From Diphasiastrum complanatum (lineage: Eukaryota > Streptophyta > Lycopodiopsida > Lycopodiales > Lycopodiaceae), in the NCBI GenBank assembly GCA_029204225.1, contig CM055097.1, positions 13,500,721 to 13,564,720 on the forward strand: 64,000 nt of DNA. Direction: 5' to 3'. A program made the position numbers and the translations under genes. Under the pieces are notes generated by a model. It did not search any database and was not told the origin of the DNA. It saw only the letters and a program-made list of their open reading frames with translations. Shown here piece after piece: positions 56,926 to 64,000 of the stretch. The first letter of the stretch is position 1, and the number at the start of each line of letters is the position of its first letter.

Positions 56926-59900
56926 TCAACAAACTTTAAGTACAGAAGGCTTTGATCTAAACTTATCAAACTTTTCTCCAACAAGTGGCTTAGTGAAAAT
57001 ATCAGCTAGTTGTTCTTCCGTACTACAATGAACAACATGAATTTCACGACTTAGCAGCCTCTCACATATAAAGTGATACTGAATCTCAATGTGTTTGGTT
57101 TTCGCATGGAACACTGGATTCTTTGCTAGCTGAATGCCACTCTGACTGTCGCTATGTACAGTTGTGGGATTTTTCTGCTTCATGGCAACTTATTCCAAGA
57201 TTTGTCTCAACCATATAGCTTCCTGTGTTGCACTACACATTGCCTTATACTCTGCTTCTGTGGTGGATCTTACTAGACCAGGAAAAGCAACTACCACAGA
57301 AATGGAATACATACCATGTGGTGGATCTACGATCATCATAGTCACCTCCCCAATCCGCATCCACATAGCCACACAACTCAGGTAAACCCTCATGCTTCCT
57401 GTAAATCAAGCCATAATCTGAAGTGCCTTTCACATAACGCAAAATGCGTTTAGATGCCTTCCAATGCGTTTTCGTAGGTGCTGCCATAAACTGACTTACA
57501 ATGCCAACAACATAGCATATATCTGGTCTAGTTGTGGTAAGGTAAATCAAGCTCCCTACTAACTGCCTATACAGCGTAGCATCAAATGATTGTGACTCAT
57601 CAAGCTTAGAAACCTTTTTACCTAGTTCAATAGGAGTATTCACTGGTTTGCAATCCTGCAACCTAAACCTGTGCAGCAACTCTTTGACATACTTCACTTG
57701 TGTTAAACTCACTTCGTGTCCTTTTTGCCACACCTCTACTCCAAGGCAATAATGCATCAGGCTGAGATCTGTCATCTCAAATTGTTCCATGAGGTCTTTC
57801 TTGATCATGTCTATCATCTCTTGATTAATTCCCATAATTATCAGGTCATCAACATAAAGAGCAATCAAAGAAACCATACCATCAAAGCATAAGATGTATA
57901 GATTTGGATCAGAATGTGTTCTCACCATCCCCTTTGAACGAAAGTAGGCATCAATCCTGCTATACCATGCACGTGGTGCGTGTTTAAGACCATGAAGCGC
58001 TTTCTTCAAGTGACATACTTTATTTTCCTATCCCTTCGGTACAAAGCCTTCAGGTTGATCCATGAACACCTCTTCTTCTAACTCACCATTTTTGAAAGCA
58101 GATTTTACATCCATCTGATGCAAAGGCCAACCAAAATGTGAAGCTAAAGCAACAAGTAGGGGTAGAGTATTCCACTTACATACTGGCACGAAGGTCTCCT
58201 CATAGTCAATGCCTTTACTTTGTGCATACCCTTTGATCACCAATCTTGCCTTGTGCTTTGCTATACTTCCATCTACATGGTACTTAGTCATGTATACCCA
58301 TTTTCAACCAATGGGTTTCTTGGCAACTGGTGGTTCTACTAAGTCCCATGTGCTATGCTTAGCAATTGACTCCATCTCCTCTCCCATGGCCTTGACCCAA
58401 ATGTCATCATCCTTCGCTTCACCATAAGTCGAAGGTTCTTTGCTTTGAATAATGCTAGATAAGAGAGCATAATTTGCTTCATATGTTTCAGGTTGTGTCT
58501 TCTCTCTTGTTGATCTTTGTAGCTCTCTCTGGCTAGATGATCCTGGAAAGTCATCCATGTCACGGCTCTCCAAAAATCTCTCAAACCATTGGGGAGCTTC
58601 CTGTCAGGTGATCGGCTTCCTGATGAAAATGTATCCCACGGTACATCCTTATCCTTGGCATTTGTCACTTGCAACTTCAATCCTTCTTGCACCAAAAGGT
58701 TTGTCTCTACCTCTCCAATCTGTCTCTTGGGGTTGAGTAGTAGTATCTTGAGATGTGTCCTCATGTTCATCACTTGGAAGGTCAATGAATGGATCATCAT
58801 CAGGAGGTATCCTCACTATACCATCTTTCCCACTGGATGTGTCTATCTTCTCAACATCCTCGTCTTCATACATCTTGGATTCATCAAACATAACATCACG
58901 GCTTACATGGATTTTGTTTTCCACTGGATCAAAACATCTATAGCCCTTCACATGTTCATCATATCCTAGGAATATACACTTGATAGCTTTCACATCAAGT
59001 TTACGTCTCTCTTCCTTAGGAATGTGTACAAAGGCCTTACATCCAAAGATTCACAAGTGGTTCCCCTTTGGCTTCTTCTTCGCTAATGCTTCCTCAAGTG
59101 TTATCTTTGGTATGGCAATGGTAGGACTTCTATTTTGAAGATAGAATGCCGTACTGCATGCTTCTGACCACAAATCTTTTGGTAGTTTCATCTCAGCTAG
59201 CATAGATCTGGCACTTTCCACAATTGTACAATTCTTGCGCTCAGCTACACCATTGAGATCATGAGTATGAGCTTGCGTAATTTGTCTTTTAATCCCACAT
59301 TGATCACAAAGATCATTGAAGTCATTAGACTTGTACTCACCTCCACTAGTTGATCTTAGGACTTTGATCTTCCTACCTGTCTGATTTTTTTCCCAATGCT
59401 TTGAAGCTCTTGAAATTGTCAAATGCATCTGATTTCTTCTTCAAGAAGTAGATCCACGTCTTACGTGACATATCATCAATAAAGGTCATGAAATAGAAGG
59501 CTTTACCTAAGGACATGGTTCTCATAGGCCCGCATAAATCTGTGTGGATTAAATCCAGGATGTTCTTTGCTCTTGCAACACCACCTTTATTGAACTTCTC
59601 TTGATGCTGCTTCCTATATACACATGGCTCGCACATCGATTTCAAGTGGTCTTCTGTGGTAGGCAATCTTGTTACCATCTCCAATTTTCTCATCAAACTG
59701 AGGCTTCCCAAGTTCAAGTGACCAAGCCTCTTATGCCACAACTCAGTTTGCGATGGAATGGACGATACCAGTCCATGTTGCCCGTTGATTGTAGCATTCA
59801 ACCTGTACAATTTTGTATTGGGCTCCCACACTCCATCAGCAATAACTTTGAACTTTTGGTTCACATCCTTCACAAAGCAACGATCATGGGTGAATTCTAC

Positions 59901-61051
59901 TTTCAACTTTTGATCAGTAATGACTCCAATAGAAAGTAGATTTTTCTTCAAACCTGGTACGTAAAGTACCTCCCTGATCATCTTGCTTTTGCCATCAGGT
60001 AGTTGGATTGAAACGGTGCCTATCCCCTTGATCTTGCACACATTGCCAATTGCTTGTGAAACGGACGTTCCATTATCCAAAACTTTCAAGCTACTGAACC
60101 AATTCTTGTTACCCGTCATGTGTCTTGTGGCTCCCAAGTCAATATACCACGCTTGATCATCTTGATTGGATGACAATGTAGATATGAAGATGCTAGAGTC
60201 TTCAATCTCACCCTCATTGACAAGGTTACCTGTTTGTTTTGGTTCCCCTTGCCTTGTTTCGCCAAGAATTTGCGATATTCACTCTTCCAATGGCCCTTTT
60301 TACCACAATGGAAGCACTTGCCTTTCTTCTTGGTCTTACTGGAAGATCCCTCATCCTCCCGAGAGTTGGAAAATTGCTGTTTAAAGTTCTTCTTGCCCTT
60401 GCCCTTGCCTTGTTTTTGGCTTGTCGCAAGTGCCTGATCATCAGTATTCTCATGTCTAGCTTTCACCATTTCTCGCCGTTGCTCTCTCTGCATCAAGATT
60501 CCTGTGAGCTCGTCAAAGGTTGGCAATCTTTCTCTTGATGTTATTATGCTCACAAACATCTGATAGGGTTCTGCAATGCCGCACAATGCATTGTGCACCA
60601 GCTCCACATCACGTATGCGCTTAGAATAGAATGCAGTTCATCCCTCATTGTTTTGATTCTGGTCATCCCTCATTGATGCTTGTTTGGGTGTAACAACATC
60701 ACAAATGTGGGTAATGATGTGATCCTCCTCTTTTTTTTGTCGAACACTTTGATATCTGCTTCATTTAACAGTCTTCTCTCATCAACTCTGATGACTTCCC
60801 ACATCTTTCTCCATCAGTATGTTTTTCATTTTGAATTTCCACACTGCATAGTTGTAAATCCCGTCCAATTTGCTACTTTCACTCAAAATGGACTCTCCCA
60901 TGTTTGCCATCGCAAAACTGCTTGAAACTTCTGCCGTAGGCTGAAAGCAGTATGCCAAGGCCAACTGTGATGTTAAAAGTTGACCTGCATTTTTTCCCTT
61001 ACCAGGCCACTCGCCGCTTTTCCCCAAATTTGAAAGCCAAATCGGCGTCAC
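56926..61051 (-). pseudogene. Right-arm copia Gag-Pol, nearly full length but broken
   Basis: Minus strand. Gag starts near 60,907 (MANMGESI; KLDGIYNYAVWKFKMKNIL). 60,607-60,116 has the Gag tail with zinc knuckle CFHCGKKGHWKSEY, where the last Cys is Tyr. 60,176-59,373 has IDLGATRHMTG (protease, D-L-G-A), KRLGHLN, MCEPCVY and HTDLCGPM. 59,428-59,051 has RSTSGGEY, where the second catalytic Asp of integrase is Thr, then NGVAERKN. 58,993-58,304, 58,291-58,028 and 58,009-57,245 hold the linker and RT, including YVDD. A 23-bp loss near 57,265 breaks RNase H before 57,183-56,926. Lesions differ from those in the left arm. Confidence 0.85.
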
Positions 61052-61671
61052 CTTCCGAAATGTACTCAGTCATCAACTCCCAACTACGTGCCCAATAGAA
61101 TGGTGAAATCACTTTTGGCACACTCCGAGAACTATCTCCACCGCAATCACTCTGTTTTGCTGTATCGTACTTGCAGGTACAGTTCGGGTGCCCGTCGTTT
61201 GGAGGTTATAGCCTTTCGTTTGGGTCAAAACGGATAAAGGAGGTGGATTTAAGGGGTTTTTCACTTTTTGAACTATTTCTTCAGTTTGAAAAGACTTCAA
61301 GCTTCAGTGAATTTGGACCCAACTCAACTTTCAATAAGAAAATTTCTATTGAAGTTGAAGCCTGATTTGTCTTTCAACGCCCTTCTGCCACCTTCAAGGC
61401 TCTTTTAAAAACAAGCCACTGGTTCTCTTGGATTCGATGCTAGAGGTTCGATCTCTATCGTTGATCATGATGGAAACTGATCCGATGATCCGTGCACTGT
61501 CTTCACTCCTTGCAGCCGCTGACCCACCTTAGAACACTAAGAGGGGACTCCTCTTCCGCGCGCGAACAGACCCGCGAGATCTCCTCTTCTTTCCATCTCC
61601 TTGCAAGTTATGGCTGCAGGCTATAAACTGGTCCAATTCCTTAGCTGATCCACAATGATTCTACTTTAATT
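61052..61671 (-). mobile_element. 5' region of right-arm copia with residual 5' LTR
   Basis: Untranslated 5' part of the element. At the outer end only about 28 bp resemble the LTR start (minus strand TTAGAATTAAAGTAGAATCA from 61,671). The rest of the 5' LTR appears deleted. Outside 61,671 the sequence is unrelated. Confidence 0.5.
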
Positions 61672-61990
61672 CTAACTTAGTCACCATCAAATATTTAAAA
61701 TGATTTCTTGTCGAATCTTCAATGAACTAATACATAAGCTAGAATTCCTTTAATCTGATCTCCTAATACGTTTTTAGATGGTTTGGAATTCTCTATATAG
61801 CTAGCTAGTATTGTGTACCTTAAACATTGTTCATATGATCATCCAAAAAATAATTAAATAAATTGAAGGTCTTTAATTTTGTTGTGTTTTTTGGTTTCTA
61901 CAATTTTTAGTTGGACAACATTAAGGTTGTCGTAAAGGGCAAAGCGTAGATTTCTTGTTGAATGATCATAACTTGGTGGTAAAAAATCTA
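61672..61990. other. AT-rich spacer, nothing recognised
   Basis: No open frame or repeat identified between the copia end and the next unit R copy. Confidence 0.5.
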
Positions 61991-62954
61991 AATGAAGGAG
62001 CAGCTGATCCTCTTTGTCAAAAAGTATCTCGATGTCAAGAGAAGAGGCGGCTACAAGTTATCCAAAAAGCTCGATGAGCCCCTCAAGCGAACACTGGCCA
62101 ATCTCCTGGCCCTTCTGGACCCTCAACCATAATGGTGGAAAGCAGTGCTCATGCACCAAGCTCATAAAGGAATATCTCACAGCTCCGATGACATTAAGGG
62201 CAGACACAACTTATCAACCCATGCCCCGCAGATGATCATGGATGAAACTGAAGACTCCCAGGCTAAGCGTCGGGGGTCGGGGGCTACAATTGGCCACTAA
62301 TAATGTTTGAACAGGGTTGGAAAATAACGGTCGACTTCACCAGGGCCCTCAACCGGTTCATGACCGACGCAGCTAATTCTCTAGATCCCATTGTTATGGA
62401 AGCCTACTATAACGTGGAGATGCTTCTAAGTGGATACCAGATGGGATTTATACTTTGGCGAGTTCTGCTTCAACCCCAATAAAGCCTTCAAGACGACGGC
62501 CATCGAGGATCAAATCCTTCTATACTGAACCTACCATCGCCTATTGGCAATGTTTTTTGTCAATATCACGAGGTTGGAACCATGGTATACGACGAGATTC
62601 CTGAAAAATATGTACCCAACGTTTGGCCCAATCCACTCGCAATCCACCACGTGCAGCTCATTGTGGTTCCGACTCGTCCACATGCTTACTCAAACCCACC
62701 GTCGGATCCAAGATGCCGAAGATACGAAGGGAAAACAACTTGAGAAGGTTTCATGAAGCATGTAACTATCATCTGTATCTTTCAAAAGAAAACCTATTTG
62801 AAGAAAATAGAAAACAAGAAAAAGAACTCCACAAAAAGCATCGAAGGACTCACTTTTATTTTCTTGTTTTTCACCCTTCGTTTCATTTTATCTTTATTTT
62901 TTTTCTTTTATTTCCTCCCAAGGGACTGTCACCAAATTCACAATAGTGGGGGCG
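61991..62954 (+). pseudogene. Unit R internal region (copy E1)
   Basis: Plus strand. Begins at the DPLCQKVSRCQEKRRL equivalent, that is the FVKKYLDVKRRGGYKL reading in another frame, and contains the AYYNVEM, RFLKNMYPTFGPIHSQ and poly-T/A blocks in order. About 240 bp of the usual segment before the LTR are missing around 62,918. Ends with the purine tract at 62,945-62,953. Confidence 0.6.
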
Positions 62955-63634
62955 TGTTAGAAGATTCTCATGAAGATTCTTCTAACGGATTCCAGCTACT
63001 ACAAGAGCATAACAAATATGAAGCGTCGGAGTCGAGCCGCCAAACTACGGTAAGGAGCGTCAACAAATCACAGTCTCACAAATTCCAGAATCCATATGTA
63101 CCGGGAACACCAATGCCAGACAAGTCGACAAGTTGTGGACCGGCCAATGAGCAAAAACAAAGCCCAACGCCTCACCAACACATTTTACGGCGACAAAAAT
63201 AAAATCATGGCCGAGTCAGATCCGAGATGCCAAAGATACGAATGGAAAACAACTTGAGAAGGCTTCATGAAGCATGTAACTATCATCTGTATCTTTCAAA
63301 AAAAAAGACTATTTGAAGAAAATTAAAAACAAGAAAAAGAAGTCCACAAAAAGCGTTGAAGGACTCACTTTTATTTTCTAGTTTTTGACCCTTCGTTTCA
63401 TTTTATCTTTCTTATTTTTCTTTTATTTCCTCAGTCACTCTCTCTGGTTCCCCCCTCTAAAGTTAAATTTTGTTGTAAATTTTTTTTCCTCAATTTTCGT
63501 CGATTCTCACCCCCCTCTTGTCTATACCCCTTTTTCACCTTCCTTCGCCACGGTCTCACATTGCCACACATGCCAACGCCGAAGACATATGCAGGTGCCA
63601 AGGGACTGTCACCATATTCACAATAGTGGGGACG
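62955..63634 (+). mobile_element. Unit R partial LTR fused to a second internal end (copy E1/E2)
   Basis: LTR start TGTTAGAAGATTC at 62,955. The LTR homology breaks at about 63,217 and jumps to internal sequence (GATCCGAGATGCCAAAGATA, then the MKHVTII region), giving a second purine tract at about 63,623-63,634. The two 3' ends are thus in tandem, 680 bp apart. Confidence 0.65.
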
Positions 63635-64000
63635 TGTTAGATCATTCTCATGAAGATTCTTCTAACGGATTCCAGCCACTAAAAGCGCATAACGAATATC
63701 AAGCGACGGAGTCGAGCGGCCAAACTACGTTAAGGAGCGTCGACAAATCACAGTCTCACAGATTCCAAAATCCATGTGTACCGGGAACACCAATGCCAGA
63801 GAAGTCGACAAGTTGCGAAAATAAAATGAGCAAAAACAAAGCCGAATGCCTCACCAACACATTTTATGGGGACGGAAATAAAATCATGGCCGAGACGGCA
63901 TAGGGATTTAGATCTACCTATAATGTAACGTTAGACACTTGTAGAAGGTGCATTGTACTTGTCAGCCTATGGCACGAGAAGTAAAAGTAGATCTATGCTC
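63635..64000 (+). mobile_element. Unit R LTR-like segment (copy E2), cut by window edge
   Basis: Starts TGTTAGATCATTCTC at 63,635 and matches 54,040-54,400 to the end of the window. The GA array lies beyond the edge. Confidence 0.65.

Larger units (their letters stand above)
31106..60572. repeat. 29.5-kb imperfect palindrome
   Basis: Inverted homology runs from 31,106 paired with 60,572 inward to 44,969 paired with 45,319. Paired landmarks: copia LTR 34,773-35,042 with 56,600-56,869; LTR start 37,547 with 54,040; 2-ODD exon 1 40,254-40,801 with 49,486-50,033; exon 3 42,612-42,920 with 47,367-47,675. For the inner part left plus right coordinates sum to 90,287-90,288; for the outer part the sum rises to about 91,680 because the right arm holds about 1.4 kb more, mostly a tandem duplication at 50.6-52.1 kb. 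Confidence 0.95.

Noticed and set aside
31106-60572. Two independent copia insertions in opposite orientation explaining the inverted repeat
   Set aside because: The mirrored homology includes non-element flanks (35.0-36.2 with 55.4-56.6 kb) and the dioxygenase gene, so the whole segment was duplicated.
61672-61990. Target-site duplication CTTAG for the right-arm copia
   Set aside because: CTTAG occurs after 61,671 and near 56,591, but the latter is not directly at the LTR end (four bases CCAC intervene), so it cannot be claimed.

Overview
This window looks like nuclear DNA of a land plant with a large, repeat-rich genome. The signs are several generations of Ty1/copia and Ty3/gypsy LTR retrotransposons, long dinucleotide microsatellites, AT-rich spacers, and one spliced gene for a plant-type 2-oxoglutarate/Fe(II) dioxygenase (2-ODD). 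I cannot name the species. No tRNA, rRNA, CRISPR or bacterial-style operon was seen. Almost every coding stretch is retrotransposon-derived and broken. The 2-ODD gene, present twice in inverted orientation, is the only gene that reads as intact.

Layout. 0-3.4 kb: 3' end of a decayed Ty3/gypsy element (protease remnant, G-patch-like tail, LTR), then a fold-back LTR and a copia pre-integrase fragment. 3.4-6.5 kb: a first copy of a recurring composite repeat, here called 'unit R' (an LTR-like segment with a GA/CT microsatellite, an unrecognised internal ORF, and a flanking X segment). 6.5-9.7 kb: no recognisable gene. 9.7-12.1 kb: a second gypsy element with a gag gene. 12.85-13.45 kb: a unit R fragment. 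14.0-16.6 kb: a decayed gene resembling the DUF7869 family (RNase-H-like, transposase-related). 16.7-19.7 kb: three successive simple or satellite arrays, the last a striking 1.24-kb array of self-complementary words. 21.6-26.9 kb: a pseudogene copy of the 2-ODD gene, broken by a copia 3' fragment and by a copia insertion with both LTRs and a target-site duplication. 26.9-31.1 kb: a decayed copia element.

31.1-60.6 kb is one large imperfect palindrome. The left arm is about 13.9 kb, the right arm about 15.3 kb, and a 349-bp asymmetric spacer at 44,970-45,318 lies between them. From outside in, each arm carries a copia element, a short 2-ODD remnant, unit R, the intact 2-ODD gene, and the X segment. 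The inner 5.28 kb of each arm is almost identical. The outer parts are visibly diverged and carry different indels. The right arm also holds a tandem duplication of part of unit R. 61.7-64.0 kb: two further tandem partial copies of unit R.

The 2-ODD gene therefore occurs as two intact inverted copies plus at least three remnants, always next to unit R or X sequence. This suggests that gene and repeats were amplified together as a segment. The most notable features are the palindrome with its homogenised core, this co-amplification, the unclassified LTR family with its unrecognised ORF, and the self-complementary satellite at 18.5-19.7 kb.
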